DNA of 64,000 nucleotides from Deroplatys truncata (lineage: Eukaryota; Arthropoda; Insecta; Mantodea; Mantidae), in contig CM060978.1 of assembly GCA_030765065.1 (NCBI GenBank), positions 56,386,421 through 56,450,420 on the forward strand, written 5' to 3'. Below are positions 55,084 through 62,339 of the stretch, piece after piece. Under the pieces are notes generated by a model. The model was given only the letters and a program-made list of their open reading frames with translations. It made no database searches and was not told the DNA's origin. Made by a program: the position numbers and the translations under genes. The number at the start of each line of letters is the position of its first letter. Position 1 is the stretch's first letter.

Positions 55084-56560
55084 ACTTTCATACTACATAA
55101 TTGAATTTATAATATCAGCAAGTTTTAAATCATAAACTCTACTTACTTGGTCGTGTAACAAGCACCATTTTGAGCTTTAAACTAATTTTTAACCCACGTT
55201 TCTCAATATTCAAAATGCTTCTTGTGTCACATTTATGACTTATTAGCTTCACATTTCAGGATCTATGGATTTAAAATTTGTTGTACATCAGTTCAGAAGT
55301 ATTAAATAGTTCGGATGAAATTGATATTTTGTATAACTCATATTAAAAAAATTGAAATATTCGTTACAAAAATGTTTTGCTTTTAAACTAATTATAACTA
55401 AGAAATGCCTGCACAATATTTTGTTTTTACACTAACCTCAAATTAAACATTTGGAAGTGCTATGATAAACCGTGGGTTCTAAGGTGCATTTCAGATTACT
55501 ATATCAAAAGTTGATTATGAATAATAAAATTAATATCTTAACAACGCTGATTAAACTTTTGTATGCATTATATGTTTTGTTCCGAGTAAATGGTAAAAAA
55601 AGCTAAGGCAATCAGAAGAAAACTGTGGAATTACAGTTGTGTTGTTAATAAATGCTTATTCAAGTAGTGTCAATTTTGAAATAAATTATCTTCTTGAAAA
55701 GAATTCGTTTATTGTTTTCTGATTTTAAATTATTTTGAGATTAACAATATTTTCATTTTCGTTGTTGGTAGTATTGGTTAGTATTCTGTAACACATTCAA
55801 TTATTCTTTCATTTAGTATGCCGTGATCTGACATCTGACACAAGGGTGATTTGATTTTAAACAACACAAGTAAGTATATTTGTATAATATGTTAGTTTTT
55901 ATTCCCATTGGAGGTCATCTGTTTCATCAGATGGTTTCGTAGCCGCTCGTGGATGCAAGATGAAAAATTCCGGTTGCAATTCACTACATATGCAGGGACT
56001 CAAACCATAGATCTTGCTTTCTGTGGCGATGCTTTAACACGCAGACAGGGATTTTGCAAACTCTTAGAGAAGATGGAAAATAATTACTGAGAGCGTCATC
56101 GTCGGTATTGTTGTCTTACAGGCAGACGATAGCAGCGATTCATTTTCATCTTCCTCCTCCAGTTAAAGTGAGTAAATCCGTTACATGCTTAGGTACATGA
56201 AACTGAACACTTTTATAATTAGCGATCATTTAGCGACTTCTTTGATTTAATCTAGCGAGAATACATACTGTAAAGTTGGCACTACAACATAGAGGAGCGA
56301 GTTCAGGGTCAGCTATCACGGTGTACATGGAATTGCCTAGGGACCATGAGCTGGAGGACATACAGTATACACTACAAGCAACTAGCCTACCTTCATGTTG
56401 ATGGTGGTGCCGAAAGGGTTCCTGAGGATGGTCGGGGAGCCCTGGAGTTTCTGTCGGCGACTCAGCACTAGTATTACCACAAACACTATCAGCAGCAGTA
56501 GCATGATGGCCGTCAGGCCTCCTATCACCATCTCCACGTAGCCTTGTCCCTCTGGGGCAG
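31397..56560 (-). CDS. Ddr: Discoidin domain receptor (3' part, nine exons), pseudokinase-like
   Basis: Collagen-binding receptor tyrosine kinase family member; the extracellular discoidin part is outside the window. Exons (5' to 3'): 56560-56391, 52983-52803, 51259-51009, 46717-46580, 44655-44363, 38214-38122, 38035-37894, 35747-35598, 31546-31397. Every junction is AG/GT and the phases match, giving 521 residues plus stop. Order: transmembrane helix (about residues 9-32), Ser/Pro-rich cytoplasmic linker (33-230), kinase fold (233-521). Landmarks are [28 protein letters not shown] (DDR-type DPNI.R.LG), [20 protein letters not shown] (near-diagnostic for DDRs), PIRWLPWES and [10 protein letters not shown]. 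Catalytic oddities: glycine loop GVCHAG (240-245), Arg269 for the beta3 Lys, HKD (369-371), DIA for DFG (389-391), Ser430 for the Asp of SDVW. Glu283, Asp371, Asn376 and Asp389 remain. Introns range from 86 bp to over 6 kb and are full of transposons. The family assignment is strong; loss of kinase activity is inferred. Confidence 0.92.
31547..33020 (-). repeat. Tandem array of decayed copies of the Ddr terminal exon
   Basis: Roughly 13 head-to-tail units of about 100-125 nt follow the real exon, all in the same orientation. Each includes part of the exon around MEIYDLM (plus-strand word 'tcaggtcgtagatctccatg' or variants near 31617, 31731, 31831, 31949, 32064, 32175, 32293, 32460, 32578, 32658, 32760, 32884 and 32985), the VLLPKP start and acceptor ('cagcaacacctgcaa'), and about 20-25 nt of intron ('aacaataatacacaac'). 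Units lack about 10 nt of the exon middle and carry stops and frameshifts. Units near the exon are best conserved; distal ones are decayed, with an irregular stretch at 32340-32480. Not a CRISPR array: units are diverged, with no unique spacers. Confidence 0.88.
33021..34051. other. Ddr intron, unassigned
   Basis: AT-rich intronic sequence between the exon-derived array and LTR unit copy 2. Nothing recognised. Confidence 0.5.
34052..34900 (+). mobile_element. LTR-plus-leader unit (family L), copy 2
   Basis: Starts TGAGGCAGTATTTTTAACAC. It has deletions in the first half, but the best primer-binding-site-like word of the family, 'tggcgcagccgag', at about 34681, just after '...atgtatctaca'. 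Leader about 210 nt. Located in the last Ddr intron, antisense to the gene. Confidence 0.7.
35150..35475 (+). repeat. Tandem duplication, period about 161 bp
   Basis: Two copies of a unit containing 'gaagtatctaaaa(a/t)g', 'acatgaaacaattg', 'catatttactctcaaatgag' and 'ggtcatgcgatagttaaaa'. Equivalent words lie 161 bp apart (35281 and 35442). Intronic in Ddr, just downstream of the 35598-35747 exon. Confidence 0.85.
35598..35747 (-). CDS. Ddr: Ddr kinase exon (subdomains IX-X)
   Basis: 150 nt, phase 0 at both ends; acceptor AG 35749-35748, donor GT 35597-35596. It reads [20 protein letters not shown] and ends YYGGELQ, the expected helix F region. The otherwise near-invariant Asp of SDVW is Ser (codon AGC). 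Confidence 0.92.
36221..37041 (-). mobile_element. Family H element, full length (copy P), in a Ddr intron
   Basis: Both ends present. The first part has a small deletion around 36435 that removes 'cttccagagatgcg'-type sequence. Preceded by a scrap of a family H end at 36108-36160 and followed by a diverged relative to about 37350. Confidence 0.87.
37385..37870 (-). repeat. SINE-like element (type 1 relative)
   Basis: GC-rich compared with its surroundings. Shares 'actactccagcattcgctga' and 'ccgggacctc' with the type 1 SINE at 29490-29965; the tRNA-like head is degraded at about 37840-37870. It ends only about 20 bp before the donor of the adjacent Ddr exon. Confidence 0.55.
37894..38035 (-). 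CDS. Ddr: Ddr kinase exon (catalytic loop end, activation segment)
   Basis: 142 nt; acceptor AG 38037-38036, donor GTAAGT from 37893. The first base completes the Arg of AARN. It reads [20 protein letters not shown], then [10 protein letters not shown] and [12 protein letters not shown]. The DFG motif is DIA. Only one of the tandem activation-loop tyrosines expected in DDRs is present (DYSEIG versus DYYR.G). Confidence 0.93.
38122..38214 (-). CDS. Ddr: Ddr kinase exon (helix E, HRD region)
   Basis: 93 nt; acceptor AG 38216-38215, donor GTGAG from 38121. Reads [20 protein letters not shown] then [20 protein letters not shown] is characteristic of DDRs. Catalytic-loop Arg is Lys (HKD); the catalytic Asp is retained. 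The intron to the next exon is only 86 bp, the smallest in the gene segment. Confidence 0.93.
38542..39535 (+). mobile_element. LTR-plus-leader unit (family L), copy 3
   Basis: Starts TGAGGCAGTATTTTTAACAC and has the full LTR-like portion, the 'ctgacgcagccgaggc' site near 39247, then about 280 nt of leader ending near 'cctacttgaaattggcgtcc'. Same orientation as the other copies, antisense to Ddr. Confidence 0.72.
39536..41300. other. Ddr intron; tRNA-like scraps, otherwise unassigned
   Basis: A SINE-head-like stretch at 39708-39765 (A-box-like 'tagcgcaacagtgtg', B-box-like 'ggttcaaatactg') suggests a decayed SINE. The moderately GC-rich block 40795-41100 differs from its surroundings and may be a repeat of unknown type. 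No exon recognised. Confidence 0.4.
41301..42390. other. Ddr intron, unassigned
   Basis: A scrap of a family H end ('ttcacatgaatttctctacc') lies at 41431-41455. The open frame at 42084-42404 is hydrophobic and AT-driven, with no recognised motif. Confidence 0.4.
42391..43500 (+). mobile_element. Family H second-subfamily copy split by a long-inverted-repeat transposon
   Basis: 42391-42470 ('aaactatttttacaaagtct') and 43191-43450 ('gaaatagtatcattacacat', 'gcgatcgtcaaatcct') are consecutive parts of the second subfamily order, separated by the element at 42471-43190. Confidence 0.55.
42471..43190 (-). mobile_element. Long-inverted-repeat DNA transposon derivative
   Basis: The ends are long imperfect inverted repeats. 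'tattccatattttgagaggt' from 42484 pairs with its complement ending near 43184, and homology continues inward ('acttgttcatctt', 'ctgcaagctctttgct', 'gcagtaaacaa') for roughly 200 nt per arm. The centre (about 42880-42720, minus strand) retains a transposase C-terminus in an IS630/Tc1/mariner style: [20 protein letters not shown], then a stop, [18 protein letters not shown]. No intact ORF. Target duplication not fixed. Confidence 0.7.
43740..44234 (+). mobile_element. Deleted mariner/IS630-type element (495 bp)
   Basis: TIRs: CAGGGTTATTCAAAAGAAGG at 43740 and the near-complement ending ATAACCCTG at 44234; TA on both sides (43738-43739, 44235-44236). Inside, the ATG at 43902 opens 48 codons ([20 protein letters not shown]..., stop 44046-44048), the first HTH of an IS630/mariner-type transposase. 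In the next frame [18 protein letters not shown] gives the linker with the GRP motif. The catalytic domain is deleted, so it is non-autonomous. Confidence 0.88.
44363..44655 (-). CDS. Ddr: Ddr kinase exon (N-lobe)
   Basis: 293 nt; acceptor AG 44657-44656, donor GTATAC from 44362. Reads [26 protein letters not shown] in two runs, then [20 protein letters not shown] and [18 protein letters not shown]. It ends mid-codon after [10 protein letters not shown] plus the T of the next exon makes the Ser of TVSYG. The beta3 lysine is Arg; the helix C Glu (REV) is kept. Confidence 0.94.
44855..44930 (+). repeat. Family H scrap and ATT microsatellite
   Basis: 'tctacaaactactattacaa' is a family H remnant. 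An (ATT)n run follows at about 44905-44950. Confidence 0.5.
44945..45180 (-). repeat. SINE fragment (type 2)
   Basis: Begins on the plus strand with 'cccgtggcgctacagcccat', then 'gaagggccatgacc', 'ctggcctcactcccacg' and 'tcacgatgctgagtgagcac'. I recognise this order as a widespread arthropod SINE whose tRNA-like head lies at the far (right) end, so the element is on the minus strand; here the head is missing. Low-level claim from memory of the family. Confidence 0.6.
45190..45520 (+). mobile_element. LTR-plus-leader unit (family L), copy 4, truncated
   Basis: Starts within the LTR ('aatgtcagtctaattac') and follows the family order to 'ttctattggattag', where the TIR element at 45521 begins. 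The rest is absent. Confidence 0.7.
45521..46482 (+). mobile_element. DNA transposon derivative with ~40-bp TIRs and an HTH remnant
   Basis: TIRs: TTGATCCGCGGCAAAACAAA at 45521 against TTTGTTTTGACGCGGATCAA ending at 46482, with the inner parts CAGTGCACCG/CGGTGCACTG also matching. The plus-strand frame from the ATG at 45800 ([10 protein letters not shown]..., stop, [19 protein letters not shown], stop, [26 protein letters not shown]) is the N-terminal HTH region common in arthropod DDE elements ('GEK.ivL.vY..f......s..eiv.lts..tGvs..ti'). Catalytic sequence is missing, so it is non-autonomous. Target duplication unclear. Confidence 0.75.
46580..46717 (-). CDS. Ddr: Ddr exon (juxtamembrane end and glycine loop)
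   Basis: 138 nt, phase 0 both ends; acceptor AG 46719-46718, donor GTAGG from 46579. Reads [20 protein letters not shown], then [35 protein letters not shown] aligns with DDR 'LRfvEKLGEGQFGEV', so the glycine loop GxGxxG has become GVCHAG. Confidence 0.92.
46911..47158. mobile_element. MITE with TA target (248 bp)
   Basis: TIRs of about 40 nt: 'cagggtgaaccatttaagtt' at 46911 and the imperfect complement ending 'gatccgccctg' at 47158, with TACAATATCTCCAAA/TTTGGAGATATTGTA matching well. TA on both sides. No coding sequence. It lies about 200 bp upstream of the Ddr glycine-loop exon, in the intron. Confidence 0.85.
47232..48049 (+). mobile_element. Family H element, full length (copy Q)
   Basis: Starts TCTGATGTGTTACACTCACA and ends with TACTATACGTAGCAG and GAGAAAGT. 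The microsatellite is short. It contains the recurrent frame [11 protein letters not shown] (47784-48038). Intronic in Ddr, antisense to it. Confidence 0.88.
48337..48408 (-). tRNA. tRNA-like sequence (pseudogene or SINE head)
   Basis: A 72-nt minus-strand sequence folds as a tRNA. The acceptor GCCATGG pairs with CTGTGGC at its 3' side (two wobbles), TA at positions 8-9, and the D arm is GCTC-AGTGGTAA-GAGC. The anticodon stem ACCGG/CCGGG has four of five pairs around a 7-nt loop ACGGTGA, and the T loop TTCAAAT. Against function: position 33 is C instead of U and the T stem has two mismatches. No SINE body or A-rich tail is obvious beside it. Confidence 0.5.
49068..49492 (+). mobile_element. 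Candidate solo LTR
   Basis: Runs from TGTAAGAACC to ...TGATACTACA. It contains 'gggtatataaggggg' (TATA box) at about 49226, an initiator-like 'agttcagttcagtc' about 25 nt downstream and 'gcaaataaagtgtg' (AATAAA) at about 49431, in the order expected of a retrotransposon LTR. No matching flanking duplication was seen and there is no second LTR in the window. Confidence 0.5.
49493..50515. other. Ddr intron; tRNA-like half and MITE end
   Basis: 'aggtgattcaccctgta' at about 49789-49805 resembles one end of the 46911-47158 type MITE. 'tggtagctcaagcggtaaga' at about 50352 is a tRNA D-arm-like scrap lacking a T arm. Otherwise unassigned. Confidence 0.4.
50520..50960 (+). mobile_element. LTR fragment (family R), copy 1
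   Basis: Contains 'aatatataagcgagcgttct' (TATA-like), 'gtcgttcagtgagtgagctt' and 'aagtgctgttctccgagcga'. The same order is found, reverse-complemented, at 57985-58345 and 62340-62880. Likely a BEL/Pao or Gypsy LTR; class not resolved. It ends about 50 bp before the donor side of the 51009-51259 exon. Confidence 0.5.
51009..51259 (-). CDS. Ddr: Ddr cytoplasmic linker exon
   Basis: 251 nt; acceptor AG 51261-51260 after a pyrimidine-rich stretch, donor GTAAGC from 51008. Reads (E)[17 protein letters not shown], a Pro/Ser stretch [19 protein letters not shown], then [25 protein letters not shown]. Low complexity, as expected of a juxtamembrane linker between helix and kinase; no NPxY motif seen in this exon. 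Confidence 0.88.
51370..51716 (-). mobile_element. Family H hairpin-end fragment, diverged (copy R)
   Basis: Left end 'tactttctctaccatatacg' and body to about 51660, then truncated at a T/A-rich junction with copy S. Contains a short GT run. Confidence 0.65.
51722..52568 (+). mobile_element. Family H element, full length (copy S)
   Basis: Starts CTGATGTGTTGCACTTGCAT and ends TACTATACGTAGTAG, GAGAATGT. Recurrent frame [11 protein letters not shown] at 52287-52583. A separate hairpin-side scrap of another copy follows at 52575-52690. Confidence 0.88.
52803..52983 (-). CDS. Ddr: Ddr cytoplasmic linker exon
   Basis: 181 nt; acceptor AG 52985-52984, donor GTAAGT from 52802. Reads [20 protein letters not shown], then Pro-rich [20 protein letters not shown] and [13 protein letters not shown]. 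It ends one base into a codon that the next exon completes as Glu. INMK|DLL at the junction resembles the conserved DDR juxtamembrane segment. Confidence 0.88.
53217..54560 (+). pseudogene. 5'-truncated LINE with RNase H domain
   Basis: Plus-strand fragments encode the end of a LINE ORF2: [13 protein letters not shown] and [20 protein letters not shown] (thumb region), then an RNase H domain with all four acidic positions visible: [31 protein letters not shown] and [11 protein letters not shown], preceded by [10 protein letters not shown] terminal zinc knuckle follows: [18 protein letters not shown]. The stop is at 54449-54451, with a 3' UTR to about 54560. Frameshifts near 53270 and 53490, and a one-base loss near 53797 that gives the TAG at 53799-53801. 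The RNase H plus CETC...H....C ending is typical of I-clade-like insect LINEs. Inserted in the Ddr intron, antisense. Confidence 0.88.
54561..56390. other. Ddr intron, unassigned, with (TA)n tract
   Basis: A (TA)n microsatellite runs 55029-55079. The open frame at 55908-56090 has no recognised motif. No further Ddr exon seen. Confidence 0.45.
56391..56560 (-). CDS. Ddr: Ddr transmembrane exon
   Basis: 170 nt; acceptor AG 56562-56561, donor GTAGGC from 56390. Two bases complete a preceding codon, then [10 protein letters not shown], the membrane helix [20 protein letters not shown], stop-transfer SRRQK, and [10 protein letters not shown]. This is the most 5' exon found; the discoidin-domain exons must be beyond 64000. 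The acceptor choice (ttgcag) rests on the frame and the start of the helix and is slightly uncertain. Confidence 0.87.
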
Positions 56561-56996
56561 CTGCAACTTCATCCACATACAAGAGTGGCTTAGAGGATAC
56601 TTCGTATAAAAGCACTTAAAGTAACTAATAAATCTGTTGTAATATATCTCTATAATTAAACAATAAAACACGTGTCACAAAGGAAAATATTTTTATGTGT
56701 GTGTGTATAGCCATAAAACCAAAGAATGAGTAACAAACAATACAAATCACAATAAATAGCTTACATACGAGTATATAAAAACCACAGACACTACACAAAC
56801 ATTATATATCGTACTATAAAGCTCCACTTCAGGCTCCCTACATATACAGGGCCGGGCAAAAGTATGTATTCGGTAATGAAGTATTCAAAGAGACCTTGAT
56901 ATAACATCACGAAGTTTAGTTAAGCAACACATACCATTAAAATATTGTGACTATTGAATCTTCAATGCTACTTCACTTTTCCAGTTTGAGGCAGTA
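56561..56996. other. Probable Ddr intron, unassigned
   Basis: AT-rich; a short GT run near 56697. Nothing recognised. Confidence 0.4.
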
Positions 56997-57970
56997 TTTT
57001 TAACACTAAAATGATTTCAGTCTAATTGTATAATATATATAATTCAATAACAGCCCGCCTTAAAGCAATATGTGTATATAACAATATACAAAAAAATATA
57101 TGTAACAGTCATTGTATATGTTTGTATTATTGTATCCATGTGTAATGATGTTATGGAATATATTACGCAATTTAATAATGTAGGAGCTGTGAGAATAATA
57201 GGTTAAAAGTTGCTAACAATGAGGTAACCATGAGGCAATAATGAATTAGAAAGTTTAAACGCTACTAGTCATTATTGGAGCAACAATAATATAAATTTTG
57301 AGACAGTTTAAAAATAGCTAGTCAACAACCAGAAAAAGTTTTAGTTAAATGAAGGTATTCTATTGGAGTAGGATTAGCCAATCACAGACTTGAAATACAG
57401 AAATTTACAAGTTTAGGCGGTTGAAATCAATTCTGTTGCCTGCAGACAGTGATAATAACCGGATGCGTCCTCGAAAGATTTTATACGTATTTTGTGTGAG
57501 ACAAAAATGGTTTACGTGTTAAAACTGCAAGTATTTAATAAAAACATTTCACATTTCTCTCTTTATATCAGTGAAGTGTTAATTAAATCGTGTCAAGCAT
57601 TAATAAAAGGAGTGAAATAAAATTACAATCCTTGTAAGCCTACGTTCTTGTCGCACCACAACCCTGACAAGACATCCATGTCTCTAACAATAATACTGAC
57701 GCAGCCGAGGCAAACATAAATATATAAATGTTTAAAGAAACAGTCAAATTACAAAGTAAATATTTGTTTAAACTTGGGGCAAAGGCCACCTGAAAGTACA
57801 TTTGGGGCGAAGGTTACCGGAAACTGTTTACCATACGTGTGGTTGCAACTACTACAAGTTCGGCTCCCCAACAGTTGAAATATAATACAACTCCTTCAAT
57901 ACAAACTACTTCAAATTGACGCCCAAAACGTGGTACAAACCATGTAAAGACAATAACTTCTTCAAGTAGT
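56997..57970 (+). mobile_element. LTR-plus-leader unit (family L), copy 5
   Basis: Best reference copy: TGAGGCAGTATTTTTAACAC at 56997 to ...TCTCTAACA at 57689 (about 693 nt), 'tgacgcagccgaggc' starting 57697, then about 270 nt of leader. AATAAA-like words at 57540 and 57602 ('attaataaaaggagtg'). No ORF. Confidence 0.75.
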
Positions 57971-57984
57971 ATATCGTATCTCAG

Positions 57985-58345
57985 TCTTTACATTTCTTTG
58001 CGCATAGCAGCGATATAAATCACGCGCGAAGAGCCTCTTCTCCCTGCCACTTCACTCACTGGAGTAACGAACACAACACCTCTCTAATCTCTCGCAGTAC
58101 AGCTCTACTCTACGTCAAAATCTCACTCGGAGAACAGCACTTTATGGAGCATTAACAACCCGAATTCACTCGTAAGCACACTCACTTATATGTAACTGTG
58201 GGTTAGTTCGCGGGAGGAGGGTAGAAAAGATGCATCCAGAATTATTTGGTTGCGTTCCTGCTATTTATATCTGGAGAGTGCCCCACACTGATTCCCTCAG
58301 CAACTAACACGTTTCCAATTGCGGCTGGGCGGAGTCGGATTCGTT
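57985..58345 (-). mobile_element. LTR fragment (family R), copy 2
   Basis: Minus-strand relative of 50520-50960 ('aagtgctgttctccgagtga', 'gaagaggctcttcgcgcgtg'). Directly abuts the family L leader. Confidence 0.5.
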
Positions 58346-58540
58346 ACAGTATTCTCGTGTGAATATTTAAAATGTTGGTCTTCTACATTCACACACTACT
58401 GTTGTCTAGACTTGATATGCAAGTCTAAGTTTTTACTTGTATAAATTTCTTGGTATGTCTCCCAAATGATTTCAATCATGCCATCAACAGTACGTGCTCT
58501 TCTTAAAGCCTTATATTTGAAATCATCCCATTAAAAAAAA

Positions 58541-59473
58541 TATGATGCTTTACACTCTCATGACTTTCTCTACTCTTGTACATAATATTTTTACAAACTC
58601 TTATTTTCCATCTACTTCATATTAATCGAGATAAACATTTGCAGAAACGATCTTTTGGCATGCAAAGAGAATTACTTTTTACACATAGCGACCAGTCCTA
58701 AAAATATTTGACTATCGCTTAAGGCGTACTGTGTTTCCCATGTTTTGTGTTTGCAAGGGCAATATAGAAATACAGTAGCCTTTAACCATCAACTTAATTC
58801 TTAATAGCTGGTTGCTAGGTGCATCACCATACTCTTTGTATATCCAAGACAAAAAAATGAATAACGAATTCCCATTTGAGAAAACGCATTGGAAAATTTA
58901 AGGGAATCACAAGCAATATCTTGAAAATGGTGCACTCAACAACAAAAATGTGTATGACATAAGCTGTGTATTTTAACGCCATCTACATTTTTGTGTAATA
59001 AAATTTTGTCTATCTCTTATGGTTTACCAGTTATGCAAAAGTCGTTTACAATGAAGAATACCTTTGGAGACATTCTCAGAAAATTCGAGATATACATTTC
59101 ATTTGTCATCAAAATATCTTAAACATATGATATTTAATCAACATTGTTAGAACCATTTTTGGGAAAATTAAAATTTTTGGAAAAATGTTCCATGTAAAGG
59201 TTAATCTGGGGTGGGGGGATTTTCTTGAAAACCTTCGTGTCGCATCTCTGGAAATACTGAACCTAAATACCAACTTTGGTGTTTATCCGACTGTTCGTTT
59301 CTGAGTTATGCTGTTCACAGACATACACACACAGACACACATACAACATGTTTCCAAAAATGCTTTTTTTGGATTCAGGGAGTGAAAGACATGTATTTCT
59401 GGTGAAATCTCGGTATCGAATTTTTGGGTGTAATACAATACTTCCCCTACTTACTATACGTAGTAGAGAAAGT
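58541..59473 (+). mobile_element. Family H element, full length (copy T)
   Basis: Starts TATGATGCTTTACACTCTCA, carries the J/O-type segment ('ggttgctaggtgcatcacca') and ends TACTATACGTAGTAG, AGAGAAAGT. A scrap of another hairpin end follows to 59535. Confidence 0.86.
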
Positions 59474-59539
59474 AAAAATATTGGTATCGAATTTTTGGAA
59501 CACCTTCTCTACCTATGTACATGGTAAAGAAACTAAAGA

Positions 59540-60113
59540 AGTGTAAATTGAATAAGAAACATCTTCCAGTACCGGGGATTCAACCCGATACTTCGGAATG
59601 AACGTCACAGAGGCTAAAACCTGTCCCAACCGTTCACTAAGAAATCTCTAAACAATATTCGAGCAGGAATAAATGCATGGAAACCAGCCTTTTATTTTAG
59701 ATGCCTTAAGGTTTGAGGCAGCCGCTGTGAAAACTCCATCAAACATTAAGCACCACGCTACTGCGATCGAAGCATTTACTTTGAAAGAGTTCACCGCTAT
59801 AAGATCTAACTCAGAAAATTTAAAAAACATTTGCGTGCTGACAACTTACCTTTAGAACGGAAAATATTGTTGTATTTCGTGACATTCCCCCTCTAAGATG
59901 CACAGATGGGCTGAGAGCACGTAAACTTTTGAACTAAACATAGCAACAGTGTACGGCGGCTGTTTACTATAAAATATTCCTTCTTTACATGCTTGCGACC
60001 ACGATATTGTACACAAGCGTGTGAATTTAAAAATGTTAACATTATCATAATTTTGTCTACTTTTACCTAATTCTGGTGACTTTGGAGATATTTCAGCCTT
60101 AAAATTAAACGAA
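59540..60113. other. Unassigned; tRNA-like box B
   Basis: 'ggggattcaacccgat' at about 59575 (minus strand 'gggttgaatcccc') resembles a tRNA T arm and may be a SINE head. No gene seen. Confidence 0.35.
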
Positions 60114-60897
60114 TCTGATGTGTAAATTCACATGACTTTCTCTACCCACTAAACCGTTGAGGAAACAGCTACATTACACATTTCATTACAGATACAAATG
60201 GAATAGTGATAATTAAATGTTTTAGAACTGGACGCTATACGCTGGCTTTAAAATTTCATACTCCTTCCATGACATGCAAGAAACAATGGAAAATAAATAG
60301 GACTTTAAAAGAGTCATTCAGTATCGAACAATTCCAACCATTAATAACGAATATCACAGAAATAGCTAATGCGACAAAAATTATTTGAAATAAATTGTAT
60401 ATTTTAAAATACTTCTATATTTTGTTGTTTAGTACGTTTAGGTCTATTGCTTAACTTTTACCAGTTATACAAGATTATACAGAATTCCTTCTGAATGAAC
60501 AGGACGTTTCAGGTTACTCCTAAAAAATTCAAGATACACACATTTTGTTTGTCATGCAAATATGTTTAACATACCTATCGTATTTTCATCAAAATTGTTA
60601 GAGCTATTATTGAGAAAGTGGATTTCAAAAAATGTGCCATGTTAGGTGTAGTTTGGGGTGGGGGAGTTTCGTGAAAATATTCATATTGCATTTTGGAAGA
60701 TACTGAACCGAAATACCAAATTCCTAAGTACCGACTTTACCTTTTTCAATTATGCTGTACACAGACATACATGCATATTTTTCTAAAATACATCTCAAAG
60801 GATGTATGTCGAGTGAAATCTCGGTATTGAATTTTGGTGTGGAATCCAATACCTTCTTAACCCATGTATTATGTACCTGGTAGAGAAGGTAAAAAGT
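60114..60897 (+). mobile_element. Family H, second subfamily, nearly full
   Basis: Starts TCTGATGTGTAAATTCACAT with ACTTTCTCTACCC, the subfamily marker 'cattacagatacaaatggaa', and ends with a worn hairpin region and 'gtagagaaggtaaaa'. Confidence 0.75.
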
Positions 60898-61522
60898 TAT
60901 AATGTTATACGAACTTCATAAATGTTTCCAGAAATGATTTCATTTCACATTTCTCTGTAGGCACAGGGGAGAGAAGCATACAGTCAAATGTTTAAAACGT
61001 GGGTCGCTATAGGCTGGCTTTGAATCTCCATACTCTATACATGCTATTGCAAGAAACAAACTAATTGCAACTTAGCACTTCAATACAGTTTTTCAAGATT
61101 TGAAGCGAAAATAAGATTAATTGACACAAATTGTGTGTTTCAACCAAAACGGTACTTTTATGCAATATGTTTTTGTCTGTCTCATGATTCTAATGAAAGC
61201 TGCTGACTATTCTTGATAAAATATACAACAAATAGCATTTTACAGTAAAGGTTGAGGGGGGATTTTTTTTGGAATGTGCTCAGAGTGCATCATTGGAAAA
61301 TTATGAACTTAAATAATTAGTTTGGCATTTATCATAGTTTTCGCTTTTTATTTATGCTGATCTCTCTCTGTCTCTCTCCCCCCCACAATATTTTTCTATA
61401 TATACCTTTATGGAATACGGGGCCTCAATACATGCATTTTCGGTGCAATGTTGGTATCGAATTTTTGGGTGAAATGCAGTACTTCCTATAGGTACTATAG
61501 GTAAATAGCAGAGAAAGTAAAG
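60898..61522 (+). mobile_element. Family H relative, truncated at its 5' end
   Basis: Follows the previous copy in the same orientation from within the body to 'agcagagaaagtaaagcg'. A CT-rich tract at 61365-61380 replaces the usual GT run. A further scrap (about 61530-61900) continues in the same order. Confidence 0.6.
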
Positions 61523-61904
61523 CGTATAAGTACTTTACATTTCAATGAGTCACAAAGAATACCTCAGAAATGGTTAACGCCAGAAAACAAACTTTGACAT
61601 AGATTGTGGCTTTAAAGATATCTACTTTTTGTGTAGCATGTCTTACAGTTTAGCAGCCATGCAAAAATAATTTAGAATAAAGAGAACCTCAGAAGCTATT
61701 TTGAGAAATATCAGGAATAGAAGTCTAGTTACGCAAATATTTTAAACATATTTTTTAAATTAAAACCGTTAGAATCATTTTTGAGAAAATAAAAAATACC
61801 GAAACATTTTCCATTAAAAGGGTACTTTGAGGTGCGTGGGTGCGGCAAATTTCTTCTAAGTCTTCGAGTCACATTCTTGGAAGAAGCTGGACTTATCACT
61901 TTTT

Positions 61905-62335
61905 AGAACAGTTCTACATACATACACGTCGCATCCTTCAATAACTCTTATGTGAGCCTTCCCCTTGAGGGTTTGCTACACACCATGCATACAAGGCATA
62001 GAAGTTGCCTAATAATACGGCTGTGCTAGGTAAAATTCAGTTTATCTTTTACTCTTAACAGAAAAATATAAAACTATAAATGAAAACAAAAATCGATAAT
62101 ATAATATATTTACTCTGACTTCTAAGTTATCTAAAAAGGATCATATTTAAGCTCTTTTTCTTCCTGTCTATAACGCCTTCTTTGGACTTCAAACTGGGTG
62201 AAAACATTTAACTTTGGAATTTTATCATAATTTGCGATTATATTTTATCTGTACATTTATTTGCAGCAGACAGTCAGGAAGCGTTAAAAAATTCAGAGTT
62301 TAGGAAACCGACCAGCTGGATAAACTAATAATTTT
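61905..62335. other. Unassigned
   Basis: Includes 'ttccccttgagggtttgcta' and other non-AT-rich words suggesting an unknown repeat; no gene seen. Confidence 0.35.
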
Positions 62336-62339
62336 AGTT

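Noticed and set aside
55029-55091. ORF with alternating Ile and Tyr
   Set aside because: Translation of a (TA)n microsatellite.
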